DNA of 64,000 nucleotides from Metridium senile (GCA_949775045.1 OX459099.1:5911937-5975936), one strand, 5' to 3'. Shown: positions 34,701-51,300, counted from the first letter of the stretch. Notes: generated by a model from the sequence alone, not told the origin. Numbers and translations: made by a program.

Positions 34701-37700
34701 CTTGGATGAAACTCGCTTGCAATGCGATATCACATTGAATGCATGCGCGAGTTGACCCTACTCCCCACTGGGAATAAGAACAATAAGATTAGCATAACAA
34801 TAAACCTGCCCTGAAAGACTAGGATTTTTCAATTGTATAAATCGAGTGACGCTTAGTTAGTCTACGTATAGGAATTACCATTTATAGCTTAGGGGCTGGT
34901 TCTCTCCTCCCTTCGGACGAGCTGGGTGTGGGGAACGGAGAGCGCGTGAGTTTTTTCTTTTTTTTTTTTAATTTTTTCTTTTCTTTTTCAGATAAAAACA
35001 GCCTTTCTCATTCGAAACGTTTACAAACTAAAATTATTTAACCTTACATCCCATGTTGTACATATTCATTTATTTATTTATTTATGAATAAATATTTAAG
35101 CAGAAATTAGAATGCCTGCAGTTCAACATAGCTGGTTTAAGTGGGGCTCTGCACAAAACATACATCACATTGCGTTTACATACATAAAGATATAACTATA
35201 ACTATAAGTGATTATGAATGTATCTAGATAAATTAATATATACTAATGAAAATACTAAGAACCGTGTTTAGTTACGAAAAAAGGACTCAGTAAGTGCCTA
35301 AAGGCAACAAAGCCGAGATATTAGGTAGGGAATTCCATGTTTTTGCTCCGTTTTAGTGAAAAGAAGATTCAAAATTTGGCGAAGATTGGTACTTAGCAGT
35401 TCTTGCTAACGGTAAGCGAAGCTGCAGATCTTTGCTTCTAGTATTGTAATAATGGAATTGACTAGAAAATCGGAACTGCTCATTTAATAGGTATATGCCC
35501 GGGCTAGACTATTTAGGCATTTGTATACCAGCATACAATTCTACGGAAAATTTCTGCCAAAAGGATGAGGAGAAAGTTAGATTTAATTTATTTTGTCTTT
35601 TTTTTTTCTGCCTTCCATGATTGCAGCAGCGCGCCTCTGCAACCTGTCTAGGTACTCTTTCCTAGTGTTTCCACTGCATCCATACATTTCAAACGCAAGA
35701 GCAATAATCAACAACTGGAAGTATCGTTGGCTATTAAATACAAAGTGATCAGTCTTACGTGCCATCCCAAGCATAGAACAAGCACCCCCTACAACGTGTG
35801 GGTTGTCTTGGATGAAACTCGCTTGCAATGCGATATCACATTGAATGCATGCGCGAGTTGACCCTACTCCCCACTGGGAATAAGAACAATAAGATTAGCA
35901 TAACAATAAACCTGCCCTGAAAGACTAGGATTTTTCAATTGTATAAATCGAGTGACGCTTAGTTAGTCTACGTATAGGAATTACCATTTATAGCTTAGGG
36001 GCTGGTTCTCTCCTCCCTTCGGACGAGCTTGGTGTGGGGAACGGAGAGCGCGTGAGTTTTTTCTTTTTTCTTTTTTCTTTTCTTTTTCTGATAAAAACAG
36101 CCTTTCTCATTCGAAACGTTTACAAACTAAAATTATTTAACCTTTACATCCCATGTTGTACATATTCATTTATTTATTTATTTATGAATAAATATTTAAG
36201 CAGAAATTAGAATGCCTGCAGTTCAACATAGCTGGTTTAAGTGGGGCTCTGCACAAAACATACATCACATTGCGTTTACATACATAAAGATATAACTATA
36301 ACTATAAGTGATTATGAATGTATCTAGATAAATTAATATATACTAATGAAAATACTAAGAACCGTGTTTAGTTACGAAAAAAGGACTCAGTAAGTGCCTA
36401 AAGGCAACAAAGCTGAGATATTAGGTAGGGAATTCCATGTTTTTGCTCCGTTTTAGTGAAAAGAAGATTCAAAATTTGGCGAAGATTGGTACTTAGCAGT
36501 TCTTGCTAACGGTAAGCGAAGCTGCAGATCTTTGCTTCTAGTATTGTAATAATGGAATTGACTAGAAAATCGGAACTGCTCATTTAATAGGTATATGCCC
36601 GGGCTAGACTATTTAGGCATTTGTATACCAGCATACAATTCTACGGAAAATTTCTGCCAAAAGGATGAGGAGAAAGTTAGATTTAATTTATTTTGTCTTT
36701 TTTTTTTCTGCCTTCCATGATTGCAGCAGCGCGCCTCTGCAACCTGTCTAGGTACTCTTTCCTAGTGTTTCCACTGCATCCATACATTTCAAACGCAAGA
36801 GCAATAATCAACAACTGGAAGTATCGTTGGCTATTAAATACAAAGTGATCAGTCTTACGTGCCATCCCAAGCATAGAACAAGCACCCCCTACAACGTGTG
36901 GGTTGTCTTGGATGAAACTCGCTTGCAATGCGATATCACATTGAATGCATGCGCGAGTTGACCCTACTCCCCACTGGGAATAAGAACAATAAGATTAGCA
37001 TAACAATAAACCTGCCCTGAAAGACTAGGATTTTTCAATTGTATAAATCGAGTGACGCTTAGTTAGTCTACGTATAGGAATTACCATTTATAGCTTAGGG
37101 GCTGGTTCTCTCCTCCCTTCGGACGAGCTGGGTGTGGGGAACGGAGAGCGCGTGAGTTTTTTATTTATTTTTTTAATTTTTTCTTTTCTTTTTCAGATAA
37201 AAACAGCCTTTCTCATTCGAAACGTTTACAAACTAAAATTATTTAACCTTACATCCCATGTTGTACATATTCATTTATTTATTTATTTATGAATAAATAT
37301 TTAAGCAGAAATTAGAATGCCTGCAGTTCAACATAGCTGGTTTAAGTGGGGCTCTGCACAAAACATACATCACATTGCGTTTACATACATAAAGATATAA
37401 CTATAACTATAAGTGATTATGAATGTATCTAGATAAATTAATATATACTAATGAAAATACTAAGAACCGTGTTTAGTTACGAAAAAAGGACTCAGTAAGT
37501 GCCTAAAGGCAACAAAGCTGAGATATTAGGTAGGGAATTCCATGTTTTTGCTCCGTTTTAGTGAAAAGAAGATTCAAAATTTGGCGAAGATTGGTACTTA
37601 GCAGTTCTTGCTAACGGTAAGCGAAGCTGCAGATCTTTGCTTCTAGTATTGTAATAATGGAATTGACTAGAAAATCGGAACTGCTCATTTAATAGGTATA

Positions 37701-40700
37701 TGCCCGGGCTAGACTATTTAGGCATTTGTATACCAGCATACAATTCTACGGAAAATTTCTGCCAAAAGGATGAGGAGAAAGTTAGATTTAATTTATTTTG
37801 TCTTTTTTTTTTCTGCCTTCCATGATTGCAGCAGCGCGCCTCTGCAACCTGTCTAGGTACTCTTTCCTAGTGTTTCCACTGCATCCATGCATTTCAAACG
37901 CAAGAGCAATAATCAACAACTGGAAGTATCGTTGGCTATTAAATACAAAGTGATCAGTCTTACGTGCCATCCCAAGCATAGAACAAGCACCCCCTACAAC
38001 GTGTGGGTTGTCTTGGATGAAACTCGCTTGCAATGCGATATCACATTGAATGCATGCGCGAGTTGACCCTACTCCCCACTGGGAATAAGAACAATAAGAT
38101 TAGCATAACAATAAACCTGCCCTGAAAGACTAGGATTTTTCAATTGTATAAATCGAGTGACGCTTAGTTAGTCTACGTATAGGAATTACCATTTATAGCT
38201 TAGGGGCTGGTTCTCTCCTCCCTTCGGACGAGCTGGGTGTGGGGAACGGAGAGCGCGTGAGTTTTTTCTTTTTTTTTTTTAATTTTTTCTTTTCTTTTTC
38301 AGATAAAAACAGCCTTTCTCATTCGAAACGTTTACAAACTAAAATTATTTAACCTTACATCCCATGTTGTACATATTCATTTATTTATTTATTTATTTAT
38401 TTATGAATAAATATTTAAGCAGAAATTAGAATGCCTGCAGTTCAACATAGCTGGTTTAAGTGGGGCTCTGCACAAAACATACATCACATTGCGTTTACAT
38501 ACATAAAGATATAACTATAACTATAAGTTATGGATGAGGAGAAAGTAAGATTTAATTTATTTTGTCTTTTTTTTTTCTGCCTTCCATGATTGCAGCAGCG
38601 CGCCTCTGCAACCTGTCTAGGTACTCTTTTCTAGTGTTTCCACTGCATCCATGCATTTCAAACGCAAGAGCAATAATCAACAACTGGAAGTATCGTTGGC
38701 TATTAAATACAAAGTGATCAGTCTTACGTGCCATCCCAAGCATAGAACAAGCACCCCCTACAACGTGTGGGTTGTCTTGGATGAAACTCGCTTGCAATGC
38801 GATATCACATTGAATGCATGCGCGAGTTGACCCTACTCCCCACTGGGAATAAGAACAATAAGATTAGCATAACAATAAACCTGCCCTGAAAGACTAGGAT
38901 TTTTCAATTGTATAAATCGAGTGACGCTTAGTTAGTCTACGTATAGGAATTACCATTTATAGCTTAGGGGCTGGTTCTCTCCTCCCTTCGGACGAGCTGG
39001 GTGTGGGGAACGGAGAGCGCGTGAGTTTTTTTCTTTTTTTTTTTTTAATTTTTTCTTTTCTTTTTCAGATAAAAACAGCCTTTCTCATTCGAAACGTTTA
39101 CAAACTAAAATTATTTAACCTTACATCCCATGTTGTACATATTCATTTATTTATTTATTTATGAATAAATATTTAAGCAGAAATTAGAATGCCTGCAGTT
39201 CAACATAGCTGGTTTAAGTGGGGCTCTGCACAAAACATACATCACATTGCGTTTACATACATGAATATATAACTATAACTATAAGTGATTATGAATGTAT
39301 CTAGATAAATTAATATATACTAATGAAAATACTAAGAACCGTGTTTAGTTACGAAAAAAGGACTCAGTAAGTGCCTAAAGGCAACAAAGCTGAGATATTA
39401 GGTAGGGAATTCCATGTTTTTGCTCCGTTTTAGTGAAAAGAAGATTCAAAATTTGGCGAAGATTGGTACTTAGCAGTTCTTGCTAACGGTAAGCGAAGCT
39501 GCAGATCTTTGCTTCTAGTATTGTAATAATGGAATTGACTAGAAAATCGGAACTGCTCATTTAATAGGTATATGCCCGGGCTAGACTATTTAGGCATTTG
39601 TATACCAGCATACAATTCTACGGAAAATTTCTGCCAAAAGGATGAGGAGAAAGTTAGATTTAATTTATTTTGTCTTTTTTTTTTCTGCCTTCCATGATTG
39701 CAGCAGCGTGCCTCTGCAACCTGTCTAGGTACTCTTTCCTAGTGTTTCCACTGCATCCATGCATTTCAAACGCAAGAGCAATAATCAACAACTGGAAGTA
39801 TCGTTGGCTATTAAATACAAAGTGATCAGTCTTACGTGCCATCCCAAGCATAGAACAAGCACCCCCTACAACGTGTGGGTTGTCTTGGATGAAACTCGCT
39901 TGCAATGCGATATCACATTGAATGCATGCGCGAGTTGACCCTACTCCCCACTGGGAATAAGAACAATAAGATTAGCATAACAATAAACCTGCCCTGAAAG
40001 ACTAGGATTTTTCAATTGTATAAATCGATTGACGCTTAGTTAGTCTACGTATAGAAATTACCATTTATAGCTTAGGGGCTGGTTCTCTCCTCCCTTCGGA
40101 CGAGCTGGGTGTGGGGAACGGAGAGCGCGTGAGTTTTTTCTTTTTCTTTTTTTTTTAATTTTTTCTTTTCTTTTTCTGATAAAAACAGCCTTTCTCATTC
40201 GAAACGTTTACAAACTAAAATTATTTAACCTTTACATCCCATGTTGTACATATTCATTTATTTATTTATTTATGAATAAATATTTAAGCAGAAATTAGAA
40301 TGCCTGCAGTTCAACATAGCTGGTTTAAGTGGGGCTCTGCACAATTAAAACATACATCACATTGCGTTTACATACATAAAGATATAACTATAACTATAAG
40401 TGATTATGAATGTATCTAGATAAATTAATATATACTAATGAAAATACTAAGAACCGTGTTTAGTTACGAAAAAAGGACTCAGTAAGTGCCTAAAGGCAAC
40501 AAAGCTGAGATATTAGGTAGGGAATTCCATGTTTTTGCTCCGTTTTAGTGAAAAGAAGATTCAAAATTTGGCGAAGATTGGTACTTAGCAGTTCTTGCTA
40601 ACGGTAAGCGAAGCTGCAGATCTTTGCTTCTAGTATTGTAATAATGGAATTGACTAGAAAATCGGAACTGCTCATTTAATAGGTATATGCCCGGGCTAGA

Positions 40701-42357
40701 CTATTTAGGCATTTGTATACCAGCATACAATTCTACGGAAAATTTCTGCCAAAAGGATGAGGAGAAAGTTAGATTTAATTTATTTTGTCTTTTTTTTTTC
40801 TGCCTTCCATGATTGCAGCAGCGCGCCTCTGCAACCTGTCTAGGTACTCTTTCCTAGTGTTTCCACTGCATCCATACATTTCAAACGCAAGAGCAATAAT
40901 CAACAACTGGAAGTATCGTTGGCTATTAAATACAAAGTGATCAGTCTTACGTGCCATCCCAAGCATAGAACAAGCACCCCCTACAACGTGTGGGTTGTCT
41001 TGGATGAAACTCGCTTGCAATGCGATATCACATTGAATGCATGCGCGAGTTGACCCTACTCCCCACTGGGAATAAGAACAATAAGATTAGCATAACAATA
41101 AACCTGCCCTGAAAGACTAGGATTTTTCAATTGTATAAATCGAGTGACGCTTAGTTAGTCTACGTATAGGAATTACCATTTATAGCTTAGGGGCTGGTTC
41201 TCTCCTCCCTTCGGACGAGCTGGGTGTGGGGAACGGAGAGCGCGTGAGTTTTTTCTTTTTTTTTTTTTAATTTTTTCTTTTCTTTTTCAGATAAAAACAG
41301 CCTTTCTCATTCGAAACGTTTACAAACTAAAATTATTTAACCTTACATCCCATGTTGTACATATTCATTTATTTATTTATTTATGAATAAATATTTAAGC
41401 AGAAATTAGAATGCCTGCAGTTCAACATAGCTGGTTTAAGTGGGGCTCTGCACAAAACATACATCACATTGCGTTTACATACATAAAGATATAACTATAA
41501 CTATAAGTGATTATGAATGTATCTAGATAAATTAATATATACTAATGAAAATACTAAGAACCGTGTTTAGTTACGAAAAAAGGACTCAGTAAGTGCCTAA
41601 AGGCAACAAAGCTGAGATATTAGGTAGGGAATTCCATGTTTTTGCTCCGTTTTAGTGAAAAGAAGATTCAAAATTTGGCGAAGATTGGTACTTAGCAGTT
41701 CTTGCTAACGGTAAGCGAAGCTGCAGATCTTTGCTTCTAGTATTGTAATAATGGAATTGACTAGAAAATCGGAACTGCTCATTTAATAGGTATATGCCCG
41801 GGCTAGACTATTTAGGCATTTGTATACCAGCATACAATTCTACGGAAAATTTCTGCCAAAAGGATGAGGAGAAAGTTAGATTTAATTTATTTTGTCTTTT
41901 TTTTTTCTGCCTTCCATGATTGCAGCAGCGCGCCTCTGCAACCTGTCTAGGTACTCTTTCCTAGTGTTTCCACTGCATCCATGCATTTCAAACGCAAGAG
42001 CAATAATCAACAACTGGAAGTATCGTTGGCTATTAAATACAAAGTGATCAGTCTTACGTGCCATCCCAAGCATAGAACAAGCACCCCCTACAACGTGTGG
42101 GTTGTCTTGGATGAAACTCGCTTGCAATGCGATATCACATTGAATGCATGCGCGAGTTGACCCTACTCCCCACTGGGAATAAGAACAATAAGATTAGCAT
42201 AACAATAAACCTGCCCTGAAAGACTAGGATTTTTCAATTGTATAAATCGAGTGACGCTTAGTTAGTCTACGTATAGGAATTACCATTTATAGCTTAGGGG
42301 CTGGTTCTCTCCTCCCTTCGGACGAGCTGGGTGTGGGGAACGGAGAGCGCGTGAGGT

Positions 42358-45300
42358 TTTTCTTTTTTTTTTTTTAATTTTTTCTTTTCTTTTTCAGATA
42401 AAAACAGCCTTTCTCATTCGAAACGTTTACAAACTAAAATTATTTAACCTTTACATCCCATGTTGTACATATTCATTTATTTATTTATTTATGAATAAAT
42501 ATTTAAGCAGAAATTAGAATGCCTGCAGTTCAACATAGCTGGTTTAAGTGGGGCTCTGCACAAAACATACATCACATTGCGTTTACATACATAAAGATAT
42601 AACTATAACTATAAATGATTATGAATGTATATAGATAAATTAATATACACTAATGAAAATACTAAGAACCGTGTTTAGTTACGAAAAAAGGACTCAGTAA
42701 GTGCCTAAAGGCAACAAAGCTGAGATATTAGGTAGGGAATTCCATGTTTTTGCTCCGTTTTAGTGAAAAGAAGATTCAAAATTTGGCGAAGATTGGTACT
42801 TAGCAGTTCTTGCTAACGGTAAGAGAAGCTGCAGATCTTTGCTTCTAGTATTGTAATAATGGAATTGACTAGAAAATCGGAACTGCTCATTTAATAGGTA
42901 TATGCATGCCCGGGCTAGACTATTTAGGCATTTGTATACCAGCATACAATTCTACGGAAAATTTCTGCCAAAAGGATGAGGAGAAAGTTAGATTTAATTT
43001 ATTTTGTCTTTTTTTTTCTGCCTTCCATGATTGCAGCAGCGCGCCTCTGCAACCTGTCTAGGTACTCTTTCCTAGTGTTTCCACTGCATCCATGCATTTC
43101 AAACGCAAGAGCAATAATCAACAACTGGAAGTATCGTTGGCTATTAAATACAAAGTGATCAGTCTTACGTGCCATCCGAAGCATAGAACAAGCACCCCCT
43201 ACAACGTGTGGGTTGTCTTGGATGAAACTCGCTTGCAATGCGATATCACATTGAATGCATGCGCGAGTTGACCCTACTCCCCACTGGGAATAAGTACAAT
43301 AAGATTAGCATAACAATAAACCTGCCCTGAAAGACTAGGATTTTTCAATTGTATAAATCGAGTGACGCTTAGTTAGTCTACGTATAGGAATTACCATTTA
43401 TAGCTTAGGGGCTGGTTCTCTCCTCCCTTCGGACGAGCTGGGTGTGGGGAACGGAGAGCGCGTGAGTTTTTTATTTATTTTTTTAATTTTTTCTTTTCTT
43501 TTTCAGATAAAAACAGCCTTTCTCATTCGAAACGTTTACAAACTAAAATTATTTAACCTTACATCCCATGTTGTACATATTCATTTATTTATTTATTTAT
43601 GAATAAATATTTAAGCAGAAATTAGAATGCCTGCAGTTCAACATAGCTGGTTTAAGTGGGGCTCTGCACAAAACATACATCACATTGCGTTTACATACAT
43701 AAAGATATAACTATAACTATAAATGATTATGAATGTATATAGATAAATTAATATATACTAATGAAAATACTAAGAACCGTGTTTAGTTACGAAAAAAGGA
43801 CTCAGTAAGTGCCTAAAGGCAACAAAGCTGAGATATTAGGTAGGGAATTCCATGTTTTTGCTCCGTTTTAGTGAAAAGAAGATTCAAAATTTGGCGAAGA
43901 TTGGTACTTAGCAGTTCTTGCTAACGGTAAGCGAAGCTGCAGATCTTTGCTTCTAGTATTGTAATAATGGAATTGACTAGAAAATCGGAACTGCTCATTT
44001 AATAGGTATATGCATGCCCGGGCTAGACTATTTAGGCATTTGTATACCAGCATACAATTCTACGGAAAATTTCTGCCAAAAGGATGAGGAGAAAGTTAGA
44101 TTTAATTTATTTTGTCTTTTTTTTTTCTGCCTTCCATGATTGCAGCAGCGCGCCTCTGCAACCTGTCTAGGTACTCTTTCCTAGTGTTTCCACTGCATCC
44201 ATGCATTTCAAACGCAAGAGCAATAATCAACAACTGGAAGTATCGTTGGCTATTAAATACAAAGTGATCAGTCTTACGTGCCATCCGAAGCATAGAACAA
44301 GCACCCCCTACAACGTGTGGGTTGTCTTGGATGAAACTCGCTTGCAATGCGATATCACATTGAATGCATGCGCGAGTTGACCCTACTCCCCACTGGGAAT
44401 AAGTACAATAAGATTAGCATAACAATAAACCTGCCCTGAAAGACTAGGATTTTTCAATTGTATAAATCGAGTGACGCTTAGTTAGTCTACGTATAGGAAT
44501 TACCATTTATAGCTTAGGGGCTGGTTCTCTCCTCCCTTCGGACGAGCTGGGTGTGGGGAACGGAGAGCGCGTGAGTTTTTTATTTATTTTTTTAATTTTT
44601 TCTTTTCTTTTTCAGATAAAAACAGCCTTTCTCATTCGAAACGTTTACAAACTAAAATTATTTAACCTTACATCCCATGTTGTACATATTCATTTATTTA
44701 TTTATTTATTTATTTATTTATGAATAAATATTTAAGCAGAAATTAGAATGCCTGCAGTTCAACATAGCTGGTTTAAGTGGGGCTCTGCACAAAACATACA
44801 TCACATTGCGTTTACATACATAAAGATATAACTATAACTATAAGTTATGGATTAGGAGAAAGTAAGATTTAATTTATTTTGTCTTTTTTTTTTCTGCCTT
44901 CCATGATTGCAGCAGCGCGCCTCTGCAACCTTTCTAGGTACTCTTCCCTAGTGTTTCCACTGCATCCATGCATTTCAAACGCAACAGCAATAATCAACAA
45001 CTGGAAGTATCGTTGGCTATTAAATACAAAGTGATCAGTCTTACGTGCCATCCCAAGCATAGAACAAGCACCCCCTACAACGTGTGGGTTGTCTTGAATG
45101 AAACTCGCTTGCAATGCGATATCACATTGAATGCATGCGCGAGTTGACCCTACTCCCCACTGGCAATAAGAACAATAAGATTAGCATAACAATAAACCTG
45201 CCCTGAAAGACTAGGATTTTTCAATTGTATAATTCGAGTAACGCTTAGTTAGTCTACGTATAGGAATTACCATTTATAGCTTAGGGGCTGGTTCTCTCCT

Positions 45301-48300
45301 CCCTTCGGACGAGCTGGGTGTGGGGAACGGAGAGCGCGTGAGTTTTTTCTTTTTCTTTTTTTTTTTAATTTTTTCTTTTCTTTTTCTGATAAAAACAGCC
45401 TTTCTCATTCGAAACGTTTACAAACTAAAATTATTTAACCTTTACATCCCATGTTGTACATATTCATTTATTTATTTATTTATGAATAAATATTTAAGCA
45501 GAAATTAGAATGCCTGCAGTTCAACATAGCTGGTTTAAGTGGGGCTCTGCACAATTAAAACATACATCACATTGCGTTTACATACATAAAGATATAACTA
45601 TAACTATAAGTGATTATGAATGTATCTAGATAAATTAATATATACTAATGAAAATACTAAGAACCGTGTTTAGTTACGAAAAAAGGACTCAGTAAGTGCC
45701 TAAAGGCAACAAAGCTGAGATATTAGGTAGGGAATTCCATGTTTTTGCTCCGTTTTAGTGAAAAGAAGATTCAAAATTTGGCGAAGATTGGTACTTAGCA
45801 GTTCTTGCTAACGGTAAGCGAAGCTGCAGATCTTTGCTTCTAGTATTGTAATAATGGAATTGACTAGAAAATCGGAACTGCTCATTTAATAGGTATATGC
45901 CCGGGCTAGACTATTTAGGCATTTGTATACCAGCATACAATTCTACGGAAAATTTCTGCCAAAAGGATGAGGAGAAAGTTAGATTTAATTTATTTTGTCT
46001 TTTTTTTTTCTGCCTTCCATGATTGCAGCAGCGCGCCTCTGCAACCTGTCTAGGTACTCTTTCCTAGTGTTTCCACTGCATCCATGCATTTCAAACGCAA
46101 GAGCAATAATCAACAACTGGAAGTATCGTTGGCTATTAAATACAAAGTGATCAGTCTTACGTGCCATCCCAAGCATAGAACAAGCACCCCCTACAACGTG
46201 TGGGTTGTCTTGGATGAAACTCGCTTGCAATGCGATATCACATTGAATGCATGCGCGAGTTGACCCTACTCCCCACTGGGAATAAGAACAATAAGATTAG
46301 CATAACAATAAACCTGCCCTGAAAGACTAGGATTTTTCAATTGTATAAATCGAGTGACGCTTAGTTAGTCTACGTATAGGAATTACCATTTATAGCTTAG
46401 GGGCTGGTTCTCTCCTCCCTTCGGACGAGCTGGGTGTGGGGAACGGAGAGCGCGTGAGTTTTTTCTTTTTTTTTTTTTAATTTTTTCTTTTCTTTTTCAG
46501 ATAAAAACAGCCTTTCTCATTCGAAACGTTTACAAACTAAAATTATTTAACCTTACATCCCATGTTGTACATATTCATTTATTTATTTATTTATGAATAA
46601 ATATTTAAGCAGAAATTAGAATGCCTGCAGTTCAACATAGCTGGTTTAAGTGGGGCTCTGCACAAAACATACATCACATTGCGTTTACATACATAAAGAT
46701 ATAACTATAACTATAAGTGATTATGAATGTATCTAGATAAATTAATATATACTAATGAAAATACTAAGAACCGTGTTTAGTTACGAAAAAAGGACTCAGT
46801 AAGTGCCTAAAGGCAACAAAGCTGAGATATTAGGTAGGGAATTCCATGTTTTTGCTCCGTTTTAGTGAAAAGAAGATTCAAAATTTGGCGAAGATTGGTA
46901 CTTAGCAGTTCTTGCTAACGGTAAGCGAAGCTGCAGATCTTTGCTTCTAGTATTGTAATAATGGAATTGACTAGAAAATCGGAACTGCTCATTTAATAGG
47001 TATATGCCCGGGCTAGACTATTTAGGCATTTGTATACCAGCATACAATTCTACGGAAAATTTCTGCCAAAAGGATGAGGAGAAAGTTAGATTTAATTTAT
47101 TTTGTCTTTTTTTTTTCTGCCTTCCATGATTGCAGCAGCGCGCCTCTGCAACCTGTCTAGGTACTCTTTCCTAGTGTTTCCACTGCATCCATGCATTTCA
47201 AACGCAAGAGCAATAATCAACAACTGGAAGTATCGTTGGCTATTAAATACAAAGTGATCAGTCTTACGTGCCATCCCAAGCATAGAACAAGCACCCCCTA
47301 CAACGTGTGGGTTGTCTTGGATGAAACTCGCTTGCAATGCGATATCACATTGAATGCATGCGCGAGTTGACCCTACTCCCCACTGGGAATAAGAACAATA
47401 AGATTAGCATAACAATAAACCTGCCCTGAAAGACTAGGATTTTTCAATTGTATAAATCGAGTGACGCTTAGTTAGTCTACGTATAGGAATTACCATTTAT
47501 AGCTTAGGGGCTGGTTCTCTCCTCCCTTCGGACGAGCTGGGTGTGGGGAACGGAGAGCGCGTGAGTTTTTTCTTTTTTTTTTTTTAATTTTTTCTTTTCT
47601 TTTTCAGATAAAAACAGCCTTTCTCATTCGAAACGTTTACAAACTAAAATTATTTAACCTTTACATCCCATGTTGTACATATTCATTTATTTATTTATTT
47701 ATGAATAAATATTTAAGCAGAAATTAGAATGCCTGCAGTTCAACATAGCTGGTTTAAGTGGGGCTCTGCACAAAACATACATCACATTGCGTTTACATAC
47801 ATAAAGATATAACTATAACTATAAATGATTATGAATGTATATAGATAAATTAATATACACTAATGAAAATACTAAGAACCGTGTTTAGTTACGAAAAAAG
47901 GACTCAGTAAGTGCCTAAAGGCAACAAAGCTGAGATATTAGGTAGGGAATTCCATGTTTTTGCTCCGTTTTAGTGAAAAGAAGATTCAAAATTTGGCGAA
48001 GATTGGTACTTAGCAGTTCTTGCTAACGGTAAGAGAAGCTGCAGATCTTTGCTTCTAGTATTGTAATAATGGAATTGACTAGAAAATCGGAACTGCTCAT
48101 TTAATAGGTATATGCATGCCCGGGCTAGACTATTTAGGCATTTGTATACCAGCATACAATTCTACGGAAAATTTCTGCCAAAAGGATGAGGAGAAAGTTA
48201 GATTTAATTTATTTTGTCTTTTTTTTTCTGCCTTCCATGATTGCAGCAGCGCGCCTCTGCAACCTGTCTAGGTACTCTTTCCTAGTGTTTCCACTGCATC

Positions 48301-51300
48301 CATGCATTTCAAACGCAAGAGCAATAATCAACAACTGGAAGTATCGTTGGCTATTAAATACAAAGTGATCAGTCTTACGTGCCATCCGAAGCATAGAACA
48401 AGCACCCCCTACAACGTGTGGGTTGTCTTGGATGAAACTCGCTTGCAATGCGATATCACATTGAATGCATGCGCGAGTTGACCCTACTCCCCACTGGGAA
48501 TAAGTACAATAAGATTAGCATAACAATAAACCTGCCCTGAAAGACTAGGATTTTTCAATTGTATAAATCGAGTGACGCTTAGTTAGTCTACGTATAGGAA
48601 TTACCATTTATAGCTTAGGGGCTGGTTCTCTCCTCCCTTCGGACGAGCTGGGTGTGGGGAACGGAGAGCGCGTGAGTTTTTTATTTATTTTTTTAATTTT
48701 TTCTTTTCTTTTTCAGATAAAAACAGCCTTTCTCATTCGAAACGTTTACAAACTAAAATTATTTAACCTTACATCCCATGTTGTACATATTCATTTATTT
48801 ATTTATTTATGAATAAATATTTAAGCAGAAATTAGAATGCCTGCAGTTCAACATAGCTGGTTTAAGTGGGGCTCTGCACAAAACATACATCACATTGCGT
48901 TTACATACATAAAGATATAACTATAACTATAAATGATTATGAATGTATATAGATAAATTAATATATACTAATGAAAATACTAAGAACCGTGTTTAGTTAC
49001 GAAAAAAGGACTCAGTAAGTGCCTAAAGGCAACAAAGCTGAGATATTAGGTAGGGAATTCCATGTTTTTGCTCCGTTTTAGTGAAAAGAAGATTCAAAAT
49101 TTGGCGAAGATTGGTACTTAGCAGTTCTTGCTAACGGTAAGCGAAGCTGCAGATCTTTGCTTCTAGTATTGTAATAATGGAATTGACTAGAAAATCGGAA
49201 CTGCTCATTTAATAGGTATATGCATGCCCGGGCTAGACTATTTAGGCATTTGTATACCAGCATACAATTCTACGGAAAATTTCTGCCAAAAGGATGAGGA
49301 GAAAGTTAGATTTAATTTATTTTGTCTTTTTTTTTTCTGCCTTCCATGATTGCAGCAGCGCGCCTCTGCAACCTGTCTAGGTACTCTTTCCTAGTGTTTC
49401 CACTGCATCCATGCATTTCAAACGCAAGAGCAATAATCAACAACTGGAAGTATCGTTGGCTATTAAATACAAAGTGATCAGTCTTACGTGCCATCCGAAG
49501 CATAGAACAAGCACCCCCTACAACGTGTGGGTTGTCTTGGATGAAACTCGCTTGCAATGCGATATCACATTGAATGCATGCGCGAGTTGACCCTACTCCC
49601 CACTGGGAATAAGTACAATAAGATTAGCATAACAATAAACCTGCCCTGAAAGACTAGGATTTTTCAATTGTATAAATCGAGTGACGCTTAGTTAGTCTAC
49701 GTATAGGAATTACCATTTATAGCTTAGGGGCTGGTTCTCTCCTCCCTTCGGACGAGCTGGGTGTGGGGAACGGAGAGCGCGTGAGTTTTTTATTTATTTT
49801 TTTAATTTTTTCTTTTCTTTTTCAGATAAAAACAGCCTTTCTCATTCGAAACGTTTACAAACTAAAATTATTTAACCTTACATCCCATGTTGTACATATT
49901 CATTTATTTATTTATTTATTTATTTATTTATGAATAAATATTTAAGCAGAAATTAGAATGCCTGCAGTTCAACATAGCTGGTTTAAGTGGGGCTCTGCAC
50001 AAAACATACATCACATTGCGTTTACATACATAAAGATATAACTATAACTATAAGTTATGGATTAGGAGAAAGTAAGATTTAATTTATTTTGTCTTTTTTT
50101 TTTCTGCCTTCCATGATTGCAGCAGCGCGCCTCTGCAACCTTTCTAGGTACTCTTCCCTAGTGTTTCCACTGCATCCATGCATTTCAAACGCAACAGCAA
50201 TAATCAACAACTGGAAGTATCGTTGGCTATTAAATACAAAGTGATCAGTCTTACGTGCCATCCCAAGCATAGAACAAGCACCCCCTACAACGTGTGGGTT
50301 GTCTTGAATGAAACTCGCTTGCAATGCGATATCACATTGAATGCATGCGCGAGTTGACCCTACTCCCCACTGGCAATAAGAACAATAAGATTAGCATAAC
50401 AATAAACCTGCCCTGAAAGACTAGGATTTTTCAATTGTATAATTCGAGTAACGCTTAGTTAGTCTACGTATAGGAATTACCATTTATAGCTTAGGGGCTG
50501 GTTCTCTCCTCCCTTCGGACGAGCTGGGTGTGGGGAACGGAGAGCGCGTGAGTTTTTTCTTTTTCTTTTTTTTTTTAATTTTTTCTTTTCTTTTTCTGAT
50601 AAAAACAGCCTTTCTCATTCGAAACGTTTACAAACTAAAATTATTTAACCTTTACATCCCATGTTGTACATATTCATTTATTTATTTATTTATGAATAAA
50701 TATTTAAGCAGAAATTAGAATGCCTGCAGTTCAACATAGCTGGTTTAAGTGGGGCTCTGCACAATTAAAACATACATCACATTGCGTTTACATACATAAA
50801 GATATAACTATAACTATAAGTGATTATGAATGTATCTAGATAAATTAATATATACTAATGAAAATACTAAGAACCGTGTTTAGTTACGAAAAAAGGACTC
50901 AGTAAGTGCCTAAAGGCAACAAAGCTGAGATATTAGGTAGGGAATTCCATGTTTTTGCTCCGTTTTAGTGAAAAGAAGATTCAAAATTTGGCGAAGATTG
51001 GTACTTAGCAGTTCTTGCTAACGGTAAGCGAAGCTGCAGATCTTTGCTTCTAGTATTGTAATAATGGAATTGACTAGAAAATCGGAACTGCTCATTTAAT
51101 AGGTATATGCCCGGGCTAGACTATTTAGGCATTTGTATACCAGCATACAATTCTACGGAAAATTTCTGCCAAAAGGATGAGGAGAAAGTTAGATTTAATT
51201 TATTTTGTCTTTTTTTTTTCTGCCTTCCATGATTGCAGCAGCGCGCCTCTGCAACCTGTCTAGGTACTCTTTCCTAGTGTTTCCACTGCATCCATGCATT